Source: Solanum dulcamara (Eukaryota; Streptophyta; Magnoliopsida; Solanales; Solanaceae). Taken from it: a stretch of 64,000 nucleotides of DNA. The stretch spans positions 38,553,793 through 38,617,792 of the forward strand of contig NC_077238.1 in assembly GCF_947179165.1 (NCBI RefSeq), read 5' to 3'. Below are positions 35,568 to 49,012 of the stretch, piece by piece. The position numbers and the translations under genes are program-made. The notes below the pieces were generated by a model. That model was not told where the DNA came from and searched no databases. It worked only from the letters and a program-made list of their open reading frames with translations. Positions within the stretch are counted from its first letter, which is position 1; every line of letters starts with the position of its first letter.

Positions 35568-37438
35568 CCTCCTTGCTTCTTCACTTCTTCACTTTTCAAT
35601 CTAAGATTTTCACCAAAACCTTCTCATAAGTCAAGTTCTCTTCAACATTCATATCTTCCAATGGTACAATGAAATCTGGATCACCCACAAACTTTCTCAA
35701 CATGGATACATGAAACACCGGGTGAACTATAGCTAACTCAAATGACAAATCTATCTCATAAGCCACTTTACCAATACGTCTCAATATCTTACAAGGTCCA
35801 ACATATCTAGGACTCAATTTCTCTTTCTTACAAAAATGCATTACACCCTTCATGGGTAAAACCTTCAAATAGACCCAATCGTCCACCTCAAATTGAAGCT
35901 TTCTTTTCCTAACATCCAAAAAGGTCTTTTGACGACTTTGAGCCATCTTCGACATCTCCCTTATTAGTCTCACCTTCTCCATAACATCTATTATCAAATC
36001 TGGACCAATCAAGGCCATCTCACCTACTTCTAACTATACCACTGAGGTCCTACATCTTCTCCCATACAATGCTTCAAAATGAGCCATTTGGATACTAGAG
36101 TAATAACTGTTATTGTAGGCAAACTCAATCAATGGTAGATTCTCATCCCAACTACCTTTAAAATAAATCACACATTCCCTCAATATATCTTCTAAGGTTT
36201 GTATCATTCTTTCGGCTTGACCATCGATTTGAGGATGGAAAGCGGTACTATACTTAAACCTTTGTACCAAGACCCCTTTGAAATGACTTCTAAAATTTGA
36301 GTTGAATTGAGTACCTCGATCTGATATAAGGGATAAGGGAACACCATGTCATCTTACCAACTTACGAACATACAAATTAGCATAGTATTTGGCACTATAA
36401 GAAGTCTTAATCGATAAAAAATAAGCCGACTTAGTCACTCGATCAACAATGACCCAAATAGAATCATATTATTTCTTATTACAGGGTAAGCCCATTACAA
36501 AGTCCATATTCACATCTTCCCATTTCGAAGTAGGAATCTTTGTGTCTTGGGCTAAACCTCCCGGTCTTTAATGCTCAAATTTAACTTGTTGGCAATTTGG
36601 ACACTTAGACACGAACTCCGCTATATCTTTTTCCATGTCATTTTACCAATACACTTTCCTTAAATCACGATACATCTTGGTGGAGCCCAGATGAATTAAA
36701 TACCATGAACTATGTGCCTTATTTAAAATCAACTCTATCAAACCATCAATATTAGGCACACAAAAATGAACTTGGTAGTGAAGCACACCATCTCCCCCTT
36801 GGGAGAAATCCTTTATGGCTTTTTTGGCAACCAACTTCTTTAATTCAACCAACACTGGATCACTATCTTGTTTAGCCTTGTTATTCGCTACAAGAGATGA
36901 TTTCAAACCATTTAGAATATGGATACCTCCATCATTGGAATCAACCAACCAGACACAAAATCGAGCCAATATATGCACATCCTTAACCAACTCTTTCTTA
37001 CCCTCTTTAACATATGCAACACTATTCATGGACAATCTACTAAGTGCATCGGCAACCACATTAGCTTTACCCGGATGGTACAATACACTTATGTCATAGT
37101 CCTTCAACCATTCAATCCATCTCTTTTGTTGAAGGTTCAAGTCCTTTTTCTTAAACACATATTGCAAAACTCTTGTGATCACTGAATACATCCACATGGA
37201 CACCATAAAGATGGTGTCTCGAAATCTTTAAAGAAAATACCACCGCCGTGAGTTCCAAGTCATGGGTCGGATAATTTCTTTCATACACCTTAAGTTGCCT
37301 AGAAAAATAGGCTATCACCTTACCATGTTGCATCAAAACACAATTGAGAACAACTCTGGAGGCATCACAATACACAATAAAACCATTGGACCATTTTAGT
37401 AAGGTCAAAATAGGAGCATTAGTAAGACAATCCTTCAA
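35568..37438 (-). pseudogene. Element E RNase H and integrase (broken)
   Basis: Reading down the minus strand: RNase H ([10 protein letters not shown] at about 37370; VFSDHKS at about 37180), then YHPGKANVVADALSR (about 37080). The H2C2 region is near 36700-36570, the integrase core has SDRGTQF (about 36320) and DGQAERMIQ (about 36210), and the segment HPVFHVSMLRKFV lies near 35710. It is cut just before the chromodomain by F. Frames change several times (near 37180, 36640, 36270 and 36020). The visible second Asp and Glu are intact. Close relative of the A integrase by eye. Confidence 0.88.
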
Positions 37439-38880
37439 CTCGTAGAAACTCTTCTCACAAGCTTCCGACCATTATAACTTTACCTTCTTTTGAGTCAACT
37501 AATTCAAAGGTGATGAGATCGATGAAAACCCTTTTACAAACCTTTTATAATATTCGGCTAGGCCCAGGAAACTTCTAATATCCGAAGGGAACAGCAGTTT
37601 AGGCCAATTCTTAGCCGCTTTGGTTTTCTTAATATCAAGCATAATCCCTTAACCGGATATAACGTGACCAAGAAAAGCAATCTCCCTTAGACAAAACTCA
37701 CACTTATTGAATTCACAAATAATTTCTTGTCCCTTAGGGTTTGCAATACAATCCTCAAGTGATTAGCATGCTCCTTCCTCTTCATTTTGAGAGTAAACCA
37801 AAATGTCATCAACAAACACAATTACAAACATGTTCAAATATTGTTTGAACACCCCATTCATCAAGTCCATAAATGTCGCAGGGGCATTGGTCAAACCAAA
37901 AGACATAACCAATAACTCATAATGGCCATACCTTGTTTAAAATGTCATCTTGGGAATATCACACTCCCTCATCCTTAGTTGGTGATAACTGGAACGAAGG
38001 TCAATCTTATAGAAGTAACTTACCCTTTGTAATTGGTCAAATAAATCATCTATCCTCGGAATTGGGTATTTATTCTTGATGGTTACTTTGTTCAATTTCT
38101 GATAATTAATATACATATGAAATGAATCATCCTTCTTTCTTAGAAACAAAATAGGAGCACCCCATGGAGATTTACTTAGTCTAATGAAACCTTTGTCTAA
38201 CAAGTCTGTTAATTGATCTTTTAACTCCTTTAGTTCTGCCAGAGCAATTCGGTAAGAAGGAATAGAAATGGGTTCAGTATCGGGAAGAAGGTCTATGCCA
38301 GAGTTAATTTCTCTTCCAGGAGGAATATCGGGTAGATCACCGAGAAATACATCCATAAACTTATTAACAATAGGGACCGACTCTAGAGTAGGGGTTTTGG
38401 AATTAGTATTCCTAACCCTCACAAGATGCTAGATACAACCCTTAGAGATCATTTTACGAGCTTTAAGGCATGAAGTAAATTGACTTTTGAACACGGAATT
38501 ACTACCCTTCCATTCTAGGACCGCTCTTTAGAAATTGAAACTTAACCACTCAGGTTCTACAATCAATAGAAGCATAGCATGCTTTTAGCCAATCCATACC
38601 AAGGATAACATCAAAATCGGTCATAGCAAGCTCAATAGATCACATAAGGTAACTTTGTGAAAAACCAAAATCGGACAACTTCTGTAGACTCTTTTAGCCA
38701 TAACGACTCACTTTTGGGAGTAGAAAAGGAAAAAGGCTCTAACAATATCTCGGGACTAACGTCAAACCTCATGGCCACTAAGGAGTATAAAGGGAAAAAT
38801 TTGCACCAAGATCAATTAAGGCATAAACATCATAGTGAAAGACCAGTAACATACCGATAATAACATCAGGGGTCTTCTCC
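37439..38880 (-). pseudogene. Element E protease and reverse transcriptase (broken)
   Basis: Protease remnants lie at about 38550-38870 (YALIDLGANFS-like loop near 38830). RT starts with [20 protein letters not shown] (about 38340) and has [13 protein letters not shown] and [17 protein letters not shown] stop at 37937 is followed by [20 protein letters not shown] and the active site FVDDILVYS (about 37800). A frameshift lies near 37710. It would copy element RNA into DNA. The RT catalytic Asp pair is kept, unlike in D. Confidence 0.85.
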
Positions 38881-40022
38881 ATATCTTACCTACCATGAAG
38901 AGCATAAAACCGATTGTTGCCTTGACCAACCATTGGTTGAGCTTGGGCACCTTGTTGCACTCGGTCTTCATGAGCAACCTAGCCTAGAGGATGACCATCA
39001 TTAACCTTACATCCCTTAGCATGATGATCTAGCTAATCATATCGATAGCAAACATTGAGACCCACTAGACACTCCCCTTATGATTCTTTCTATATTTCTT
39101 GCATGTAAGGGTAACTTGGACAATAGGAGCATCTCCTTGAGGATTAAAATTTGGCACCCTATCTTTGTCAAACTTTGGAGTATTAGCATTAGAATATCCT
39201 TGACCATATTACCTTTGGAGAAAATGAGGATGCACACCACTTCTGGAATTAATATAAAATGAATCACCACCATCGGTCCTTGCCCTTTTGGACTCTCTAG
39301 TTTTCTCCCTTAGCTTCTCATACTCTATTTGCTCTGCATAGGTCATGATTCTAGAGATGTCCATTTACCAAATCAACATGGTTATCTTACATTCCTTGGA
39401 AACTATATTCAATACACCCGACATGAACTTGCTTATAAAGAGCTCTTGGGTCGACCACAGTGAATGGAGCATATTTTGAGAATTGAGTAAACTTGAGGGC
39501 ATACTCCCTCACACTCATACCACCTTGCTTAAGATTGAATAACTCTTGTATCATATCCCCCATCAACTCTAATGGGAAAAAATATCAAGAAACACTCCTT
39601 TGAATTCATCCCAACTCACGAGATCCACCTCTCTAGGCCTCTCTCTTTTCCTTTGAACAAACCAAATTCGAGCAATAACCTTCAATTGGTATGTGGCCAA
39701 CTCCTCCCTCTCAATCGTGCTAATCCCTATAATCTCTACAATCTTATGAATGCTATTAAAAAACCCTTGAGTCTTCCACCTTAGAACCCCAAAACTCTGA
39801 AGGATTCATTCTCATGAGGTCATAAACCCTTGTTACCACCATACCCACTCTTGGTTTCATGGGAGAGACCACCTCATGATTGAATTGTCCCCACCATTAA
39901 CCCTTGTTACCACTATACCCACTCAAAATTTGGCATTAGTCATTTGGTCATCAAATGGCTCATTCAAATTTGTTGCCCCTCTTCAACCACATTCCTTTGA
40001 GTGGGGTATCTTCGTGGAGGAA
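38881..40022 (-). pseudogene. Element E gag (broken)
   Basis: The expected start at about 40022 reads ATT instead of ATG (PPRRYPTQRN follows). Downstream are RMNPSEFWGSK (about 39810), ATYQLKVIARIWFVQRKRERP (about 39690), MSGVLNIVSKEC (about 39420), and AEQIEYEKLREKTRESKRAR (about 39340-39280). A wasted zinc knuckle lies near 39060-39010. There are several stops and frameshifts. Order, spacing and motifs are those of gypsy gag. Confidence 0.8.
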
Positions 40023-40227
40023 TTTTTTGAAAATTGCAAAGAGCAATCGTTAGAAAGGAAAGCCTTAGAGTACCACTCTATCACAGGACATAGATTATAA
40101 AAGAAGTGAGATTTTCTTAGGACACTTCATAGCCTCATAGTCATAGATGTGGCGTGCTTCACACCAATGAATAAGATTCTACTTAACATGACATGTTAGA
40201 CTCCCTAGGATACTCCTAAACCTTATC

Positions 40228-40237
40228 CTCTGATACC
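40228..40237 (-). promoter_or_regulatory. Primer-binding site of element E
   Basis: The minus strand reads TGGTATCAGAGG, i.e. tRNA-iMet type with one change, 4 bases before the LTR end GGTCATGACA. Confidence 0.82.
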
Positions 40238-40242
40238 AAGTT

Positions 40243-42449
40243 TGTCATGACCTGAGCCTAGAGCATAGACGTGACATGGTAATCAGGATTTTAAAAGATC
40301 CCAACCAAGCCATCTTAGCATACATTGCATACATGAGGTAAAGGAAACATAATAATATAAGTTAAAGTATCATCTCAATATAGAATTCAAGGAAATTAAC
40401 TCTAACCAAAGGTCCAAAATGAACTTACATCAACTAAAAATGTCTAAACATGCCTCTATTTTAGACTAAATGGGGGCTTAGGACAATCTCCTAGCTCACC
40501 CAATTTATAAGACAAAGTCAAAGTAGCAAAATGAAAGATACTCATGTCCTCAAAAATTATGGACTCACCAACTCTTAAGAACTAAGAAACTCTAGCCACA
40601 AATATGAGAGCATGAGTGTCATCCATCCCTACATTATGAGACAATGCAGGAAAAATATGTGTTAGTACATACAATGTACTAAGTATGTGACATATGCATG
40701 AACAAGTAAGGGAACATGAATAATGTGATATAATATGCATGACCAACATAATGAGAATGAAGTAACCTTAAATACTTTGAAATATCATGTAAACTATGGC
40801 CAAAGCATCACAACTTAATAATAAACTTTTCATCTACGCATATATCTTGAATGTGGGACAAGACCGATAACTAACATTTTAAGACTATGCAAGCTATAAC
40901 ATAGGATCTGATGTAACTCCCACATCAAGAAAAGAGAGGCTACTTGCCAAGGTAGACTCCGTGAGAAACAACTTTAACCTCAATAGCTATATGTGGATCC
41001 ACTAGTTAGGCCATAAAGGCAACCTACGTGGGTAACATAGTTTTGGACTTTAGGTTTCAATTAGGATAATCTTAGGTAACTGACTACTTTACTAGATCGA
41101 ACCCCACCTACAATTCCTCTCTTTGCTTAGTCAATATCCCAACAGAATTCATTAAAATATTGAAAACATCATAGTAACTTGATTATGAAAATAATCATAG
41201 AGTAGCTCATTAACTTTAGTGATTCATAGAAATCCATAACTTCAGTGAAAATAGTCCTTATCACCTTCTAAATATAATTGTGTTAGAATTTTACTTATAA
41301 TACCATAATAAATTTTTTGGATCATACTTGATCATCATCATATCTTTCATCATTAAATCATCAATCTTGACTTTATTCGTAAAAGATTTCTTTTTAAAAT
41401 CATTGAATTCATAATCAACTCATGAAAAATCCTCTTTGAACTTCATAATCATAATTGAAAATATCTTTATGCATACTCATTCATAATTCAATTTGAAATC
41501 ATGCAATTCATATAGAATCATGCTTATAGATAACATCTAAAAATGAATTTGAAATAGCCCAATGCAATGCATCAAAACTAGGGTTAATACACATAGGAAA
41601 ATTAAAGAAAAACATCAAAGAAACCTTGATACTCCATGGGTTAAAGAAACCCATAGATCAAACTTCATATACCTTGGTGAATTTGCTTAAAAATTGAAGA
41701 AGAATCTGATTGCTTTTGAACCTAGCTTGAAAATTGAAGAAGAACTTTGAGAGAATTTGTGACCTTGCCATAGGATAAATTTCGAAGAGTGATTTAAAAT
41801 AGAGGGAATTTCAAAGGGTTAGATAATTATAGGCTTGAACTTGGTCATAATAGTGTCTGGAAACATTGAACCGAACTTTGGGAAAAGACAATATTACCCT
41901 TCATTAATTTTGGATTTTGAACCTACGACTAAGGTTCTATGAGTCATTCACAAATCTACAACTCGTAGACTTGAGTCATAATGCAGGCTTGAGGAAATCT
42001 AAAAATTAGGGCCACTAATGTTTTCTTATGAGTCATGTCTATGACTCATCAACTTTCTTACGACTCATCAAATCTGTTGGTCCTGTAGGTCTCTGAGAAG
42101 ACCCTGATTTCAGGATCTCTGATCTTTTCCTATGAGTTATGTCTATGACTCATCAAAAGGATTACGTGTACTTAACTCATCCTACAAGTTTCAAAACCTG
42201 CAAGTTTAAGGGTATCTAAAGTTTTGGTGAAACTGAATGTTATGACTCATTGAGTAGACTATGAGTCATAGTGTTGATAGGACCTCTGTTGAGTTTTAGT
42301 CCTGATCAAGACCAAGAAATCCTTCTACGACTCATCTTTACGAGTCGTAGGAACCTCTACAATTCATAAAGTGACTCGTGGTCTTATAATCAATCCACTG
42401 TTTGGAAATTTCTCCTTGGTTCCAACCTTCCGACTTGTAGGGTCTTACA
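40243..42449 (-). repeat. 5' LTR of element E (2.2 kb)
   Basis: It starts TGTAAGACCCTACAAG at 42449 (minus) and ends CATGACA at 40243. The U3 (41930-42400) is a cluster of ACGACTCGT/ATGAGTCAT words. R-U5 resembles those of A, G and H. The right edge meets D pol directly at 42450. Confidence 0.88.
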
Positions 42450-43310
42450 TGTTGTGGAAAATTTCTTGAGCCAAAAGTTAGTGAGAATGGAGATTTTAGC
42501 TTACTTAGCTATGGGGGAGTGGCCTATGGATTTGAATATTCAATTCCTAGCTAACCAAATCATTAGACTTGACATTTTTGAGCTAGGCAGGGTACTTGCT
42601 TATCTGGAGGCTCGATTTTCTTTGATAGAGCATATTCGGACATAAAAGTTTGCTGATCTGCATTAGAGGGGGATTTAATATAAGATGCTTTGTGGCTAGT
42701 CTAGGAAAGCAACCTTAGATCTAGAGGGTATTTTGAGGATTGAGGGTCGTACCTATGTTCCTAAAGTTGTAGACTTGGTTAGACTAATTCTGGAGGAGTC
42801 CCATTGTTCAAGATTTTTCTATTCATCGATGTGTAGTGACGATGTATCATGATTTGAGGTAGTACTATTGGTGGTATGTGATAAAGAGGGAAAATTTAAC
42901 TTCTGTAGGTATGTGTTTGAGCTGTCAGCAGGTTAAGTACGAGCACCAGAGCCGGGTGGTTTGACCCAACGATTATCCTTTCCGGAGTGGAAGTGGGATG
43001 AGGTATATGGACTTTGTAGTAGGCTTTCCATTTACCTTTTAGATCTTTGATGCAATTTGGGTCATCATAGATCGATTGATCAAGTCTGCTCACTTTTTAC
43101 CAATTTATATTGCCTATAATTCAGAGAGGTTATCTCATATCTATATCCAAAAATTATCCGATTACATGGAGTGCTGGTGTCCATTACTTCATATCGTGGT
43201 ACTCAGTTCACTTCACATTTTCTATAGGTCTATTTAGAGGGAGTTGGGTACTAGAGTTGAGCTCAACACAATATTCTATCCATAGACTAATGATCAGTCT
43301 GACAGGAGTG
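42450..43310 (+). pseudogene. Element D RNase H end and integrase N-terminal part
   Basis: It resumes at VVENFLSQKLV, which aligns with the VVADALSRKLV end of RNase H. ANQIIRLDIFELGR follows, then the H2C2 module (IHRCVVTMYHDLR ... CLSCQQVKYEHQ, about 42815-42955) and the integrase core (MDFVVGFPF about 43008; IIDRLIKSAHFLPI about 43068). It ends in ELGTRVELNTIFYP near 43290, where H LTR begins. Stops and frameshifts are frequent. This is probably the continuation of the pol cut at 31077, with about 700-800 bp lost between. Confidence 0.82.
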
Positions 43311-44048
43311 TGAATCCTAGCCTTCTTGATAAAGAAAAAGACTTGAGAGGTTAGGATTTGGGTCCTAGAACTTTGAGTGAGAGTGAATGAATGTAGGAAG
43401 GCCTAGGGTCTTTTAGACAGGTGAATTCTTCCCTCAAAACGACCTTACTTTTTGTTAAAACACAGGAAAACACAAAATGCCCCTATAAAAATTTGAATGC
43501 CCTTTAACAATTTGATTGGATTGGGCTTCACGAGGACCCTTCACGTCCTGTGGTCCTCACCATGTTCTATGGTGGTGTCCCGTGGTAAAGGAATGGAGGG
43601 AATATTTTTGGAGCTTGCAGGAAAGTGTCTGAACTTCCTCCATGGAGACTACATGGTCCGTGGAGGGTATCATGGCTCGTGAAATGTGGTTGTGGTGCAG
43701 GTCCTATAGGAGGGCCTAGAGTGGTGACCACAATGGATCACACTATGGTCCATGAAGAGCTCCACGATCCATGGTCCTTTCCTTGGAAAGGTTCCTGGAG
43801 CTTTGGGGAAGGGTTACCACAGAGGGTTTCATGGCCTGTGGTGTTCACCACATTCTGTGGTCCCTCATCATAGTCAGTTCCTAATAGGGCTGAATCCTTG
43901 AATCACAACTATAATGGCTCACTACAAGGAATGGTGCTTACCATGGCTCGTGATGGCCTTCCGTGGTCGGGACCTGGTACCTGTAGAAGCATTTTTCTTC
44001 ATTCTTTGGTCCTCATTTTAGGACTTTCCAAATTGCCGGGTTCTTACA
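43311..44048 (-). repeat. 3' LTR of element H, truncated on the left
   Basis: The U3 edge TGTAAGAACCCG is at 44048 (minus). It aligns with 51055-51585 of the 5' LTR. The words CATGGTCCGTGG, CACGGCCTGTGG and variants fill 43535-44010. Left of 43500 it keeps a stretch absent from the 5' copy. Its U5 is missing at the junction with D integrase. Confidence 0.82.
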
Positions 44049-44065
44049 ATATCTCCCCCTTGGGA
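44049..44065 (-). promoter_or_regulatory. Polypurine tract of element H
   Basis: The minus strand reads CCAAGGGGGAGATAT directly before TGTAAGAACC. Confidence 0.82.
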
Positions 44066-44279
44066 ACATTCATCCTCGAATGGAGATCATTAGCATAAAA
44101 GGACATGGCAGGAGGAATAGCAACCCAACATGAATACAATGACAATTGAAATACATAAAAACATGAGATCTTTAAATTTAGCATAAAACATGACTTTAAA
44201 ATTCAACTTCATGAACATGCATGCATATGAGAACTTAGGAAAACTGAAACATAGGAGTCTTTAACATTTCTTAAATAAC

Positions 44280-46241
44280 TTAGCTTCATCATATCCGCTT
44301 TTGCTTCCATTGTAGCACTTTCAACTTGTTAGTTCCTCCAAAGCACTTTAACAGATTCAACTTCTTTGTTCCTTAATTTGTTAACTTGCCGGTCTAAACT
44401 TTCAATAGGGACCTCTTCATAGGTCATGTTCTCTTCAACATTCACAACTTCCAATGGGACAATAGAACTAGGATCACCCATATATTTTCTCAACATGGAA
44501 ACATAAAACACTAGATGAACCATGGCCATTTCCAAAGGAAATTCCAACTCATAGGCAACCTTGCCAACACATTTCAAGATTCTATAAGGCCCTACATACC
44601 TAGGGCTCAATTTTTCTTTTTTACAAAACCTAACTACACCCTTCATGGGAGAGGCTTTCAAATATACAAAATCATCTACATTAAACTCGAGATCTCTTCT
44701 TCTAGTATCAAAATAGGACTTTTGAAGACTTTGAGCCATTTTCAACCTTTTTCTAATGACCCTCACCTTCTCCAAAGTATCAAACTCCAAATTGGGACCC
44801 AACAAGATCATCTCACCTACTTTGAACCCACCAACTGAAGATCTACATCATCTCCCATACAAGGCGTCAAACGGTGCCATCTCAATGCTTGAGTGGTAGC
44901 TATTGTTGTAGGCAAACTCGATGAGCGGTAGATGATCATCCCAACTCCCTTTGAACTCCAACATGCAAGCCCTAACATATCCTCTAGAATTTGAATTATC
45001 TGTTTGGCTTGACCATCAATTTGAGGATGGAATGTAGTGCTTAGCTTCATCTTTGTACCAAGACCCCTTTAAAACAATCTCTAAAAATGGGAAGTGAATT
45101 AGGTACCATGATCCAAAATAATCGATAATGGAAAACTATACAATCTCAACAACTCCCGAAAATACAAATTAACATAATCTTCGGCACTATAAGATATCTT
45201 GACCCGTAGGAAGTGAGCCGACTTGGTCATTCTATCAACAATTACCCAAATAGAATCATGATGCTTCCGAGTATGAGGCAAACCCATTACAAAGTGCACA
45301 TTCATATCTTTCCACTTATAAGTGGGAATTTAATGTCTTGGGCTAGGCCACCCAGTCTTTGGTGTTTGTCCTTAACTTGTTGGAAATTTGGACACTCGGC
45401 CACAAACTATTCTATGTCCTTCTTCATGCCACTCCACCAATAAAGCTCCTTTATATATTTTCGTCAAATCAAGATGAATAGAGTATGAAGAATTATGAGC
45501 CTTCTTCAAAATCAAACTCCGTAGGCCATCCACATCCGAAACACATAATTGGCCTTAGTAGTGAAGTACCCCATCTCCCCTTTGTGAAAAGACTTCTGCT
45601 TTTTTCATTCACCAACCTCTTTAACTCTACTAATGTCGGGTTAAGGTCTTGTTTTGACTTAACATCCACCATCAAAGATGATTCGGACCCATTATGAATA
45701 ACCATATCAACATCATCGGAACCACTCATCTTCACCCCTAATCTATCCAACCAGTGAACATCCTTTATAAATTCCCTCTTTCCTTCATCAAATGAGCCAC
45801 ATTCCCCATAAACACTCTACTAACTACATTGACAACCACACTGGCTTTGCCCGAATGATAATTCACACTAATGTAATAGTCCTAGAGGAGTTCAAGCCAC
45901 CTCATTTTCCTTAGATTGAGATCCTTTTGGGTGAACATATATTGGCGACTCTTATGATCGGTGAACACGTCCACATTCACCTCATAGAGATAATGTCGCC
46001 AAATCTTTAGAGCAAAAACAATGATTGATAATTCAAGATCATGGGTAGGGTAGTTATATTCGTGCACCTTCAATTGCCTAGAAGTATAGGCTATAACTTT
46101 GCCATTTTGCAGCAAGACACAACCCAAACAAATCTTTGAAGCATCACAATAAACCACAAACCCTTCTAAGCCTTCTGGTAGAGTCAAAATAAGGAGGGGG
46201 TTAGTTGATCTTTCAAAGTTTGGAAACTCTTTCCAACTCAT
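44280..46241 (-). pseudogene. Element H RNase H, integrase and chromodomain (broken)
   Basis: RNase H at 45960-46241 ([31 protein letters not shown]). Integrase core pieces at 45099-45305 (GLPHTRKHHDSIWVIVDRM) and 44817-45050, where the catalytic Glu is Lys (DGQAKQIIQ). The C-terminal domain spans 44329-44811 (MKGVVRFCKKEKLSPRYVGPY, NMTYEEVPIESLDRQV). KVLWRN is followed by a stop at 44329 inside the chromodomain. Similar by eye to the A integrase. Several frameshifts lie between the pieces. Confidence 0.87.
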
Positions 46242-47700
46242 CCATCTACAGGAACTTTTCCTTCTTTTGAATCAACTTTGTCATAGGAGATGAGATGGAA
46301 AATCAATCTTCAACAAACCTTATATAATACCTGGCTAGACCAAAAAAACTCTTAAAATCTGAAGGAGACAATGGTCTACGCCAATTCTTGACCTCTTCCA
46401 TTTTTATTTGATCGACCTTGATCCCATAACTGGACACTATGGTACAAAGAAACGCCACCTCCTTCAACTAAAATTTACACTTACTAAATTTTGCAAACAA
46501 TTACCTATCCCTCAAGGTTTAGTGTACAATCCTCAAATGGTTGTTATATTCTTCCTCACCCCAAGAGTAAATCAATATGTCATCAATGAAAGCCAACAAA
46601 AAGGAATCAAGGTAGGGTTTGAACACCCTATTCATTAAGTCCATGAACACCGTCGGGGCGTTCTTCAATCTACATGACATTATTACAAACTCAAAGTGAC
46701 CATACTTTGTTCAAAATGCCATCTTGGGAATGTCACATTTCCTTACCCTTAGTTGATGATTGTTGGACTGAAGATCGATCTTGGAGAAATGACATATCCC
46801 TTGTAATTGATCAAAAAAATCATCTATCCTAGGGATTGGGTACTTTTTCTTAATAGTAACTTTGTTCAATTATCGGTAGTCTATGCACATTCAAAGCGAC
46901 TCGTCTTTCTTTCTCACAAACAACACAGGAGCACCCTATGGTGAAATACTTGGTCCTATGAATCCTTTCTCTAATAAGTCTTTTAACTATTCCTTTAACT
47001 CTTTTAATTCCACCGAGGCCATTCTGTAAGGACGAATATAGTAGGTTGGGTATCAGGGAGAATATCAATATCAAAATCAACTTTTCTTCAGGGAGTAACA
47101 CCGAGGAGGTCATCGTGAAAGACATTGGTAAACTCATTGACTATGGGGACCGACTCTAGAGAAGGACTTTCAGAGTCGATATCCCTAATCCTCATAATGT
47201 GGTAAATACAACCTTTATAAATCAACTTTCGGGCCTTAATACATGAAATGAACCTACCCTTCACCACTGAATCATGACTCTTACATTTAAGAATAGACTC
47301 ATTTGGGAATTAAAACTTGACTCAAAAAAGACCTATAATAAATAGAGGCATAAAATGCATGCAGCCAATCCATCCCAAGAATAATGTCAAAGTATATCAT
47401 TTCAAACCTCTATGAGATCACAAAGAAGAACTTTATACAAGATAGACACGAGATAACTCTTATAGACCTTTTGAGCAACTACTAACTCACCAACTAGGGT
47501 AGACACTAAATAAGGCTCTACTAATATTTCAGGTAACATATAAAACCTATTCGCAAGGAATGGAGTAACAAATGACAAATTTGCACTCAGATCTAATAAT
47601 GCATACACATTGAAAGCAAAGACTTTTAACATATCGGTAATACCATTGGGTGTTTCCTCAACCTCTTATCTCCCAAATAAGGCATAATAGTGGTTGGTGC
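46242..47700 (-). pseudogene. Element H protease and reverse transcriptase (broken)
   Basis: Protease at 47402-47640: the active-site loop reads YALLDLSANLSFVTP where LDPGA is usual. RT pieces cover about 47150-46250, with [17 protein letters not shown] text near 46840, and the region of the active site near 46560 is frameshifted. The 46850-47137 frame is out of register with RT, so no long RT frame survives. Confidence 0.75.
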
Positions 47701-48798
47701 ATTGGCCACCTCCTAGAGCTTGTTGACCATGAGCAATTTAGCCTTGAGGCCTACCACTACCACCTTCTCTACAATCTCTAGCATGGTGGCCTGGCTTGCC
47801 AAACTTAAATCATGAATTGGAGATGGCTAAGCATTCCTCTTTATATGTTCTCCCATATTTCTTACAAGTGGGGAAAACTTGAGCATAGACATTCTCTCTT
47901 GGAAAAATTGGTTTATCACCCTTGTTCTTGTTGACCTTGGAGAAGGAGTATTGGTGGAACCTTGATCCACAAATCATTGCCCACCTTGGCCTTTTCCATT
48001 ACTTCCATAATAGGACCTTTGAGGGTTGAACCCTCCACCATCAACTCTAGCCTTCTTGAACTCTCTTGACCAATCCCTCAACTTTTCATCCTCAATTTGT
48101 TCTGTATATATCATGAGTCGGGAGATGTCTATTTCTTTGACCAATATGAACTTCTTACTCTCTATGGACACCAAGCTAGAAATGCCAGAAATGAACTTGC
48201 TCATCCTTGCCCTTGGGTAGGAGACCATGAAAGGAGAATACTTGGAGAATTTTGTGAACTTGAGGGCATATTCCCTCACAGTCATTCCCCATTGGCAAAG
48301 GTTAATAAACTCTTGGATCTTTGCCTCGCTTAGCTCCAAGGAAAAGAAGAGGTCTAGGAAGATACCTTTTAACTCTTCCCATTCAATAAACTCTATATGT
48401 TAACCTCTATCGACCACCCATTATTCATACCAAACCCTTGCCATACCCTTCAGTTGATAGGCCAATAATTTGATCTTCTCATATGGTGGTATATTCATGA
48501 TAGCCACTATAAGATAAACCTCATCAATGAACTACATAGGGTCCTCATTTACCTTGGAACTGTCAATCATGGGCGGATTCATTCTCTTAAGGTCTCGAAT
48601 CCTAGAAGCCAAAGTAGGAACTTGTGGAAGAAGAGGAACAATGCCTTGGTTGGATACAACATGAGCCAATAATGTCATAATGTTTCAAAATTCTACATGG
48701 GTCACTCCCTTCTCATGGTGTGAAGCTTGGAAAACCGAAGGAGCTTGGTCCACAGAAACAACCTTTGCTCTAGGAGGAGGTAATCTTCTTGGAGGCAT
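47701..48798 (-). pseudogene. Element H gag (broken)
   Basis: The ATG is at 48798 (MPPRRLPPPRAK). It contains capsid text, then an open segment 48339-47974 with SEAKIQEFINLCQWG, YALKFTKFSKYSP, MSKFISGISSLVS and EQIEDEKLRDWSREFKKAR. The knuckle at 47771-47812 has lost two Cys (one to a stop, one to Phe) but keeps GHHARDC. It sits 200 bp downstream of the primer site. Confidence 0.82.
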
Positions 48799-48996
48799 GA
48801 TCTAGAAGACATAAAATGAGGTGTTAGTTAAAGGAACTTTTAGGACACTCTAGTGCATGACATGAATTTGAAAGAATTAAAACTTTCTTAAATATCCTAT
48901 AGTCTCCTATTCATAGATTTTGTGCACTTCAAAATCATAATTAAGACCCTATTCAATGAGGTATGTTGGACTCCGAGAACTAATTCAAAACCTCAA

Positions 48997-49008
48997 GCTC
49001 TGATACCA
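48997..49008 (-). promoter_or_regulatory. Primer-binding site of element H
   Basis: The minus strand reads TGGTATCAGAGC, a perfect tRNA-iMet-type site, 4 bases from the LTR end. Confidence 0.88.
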
Positions 49009-49012
49009 AGTT

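Noticed and set aside
43497..44098. Three overlapping plus-strand frames of 60-82 codons rich in Trp, His and Gly
   Set aside because: They are translations of the CATGGTCCGTGG word cluster in the H LTR and recur at 51085-51457 for the same reason.
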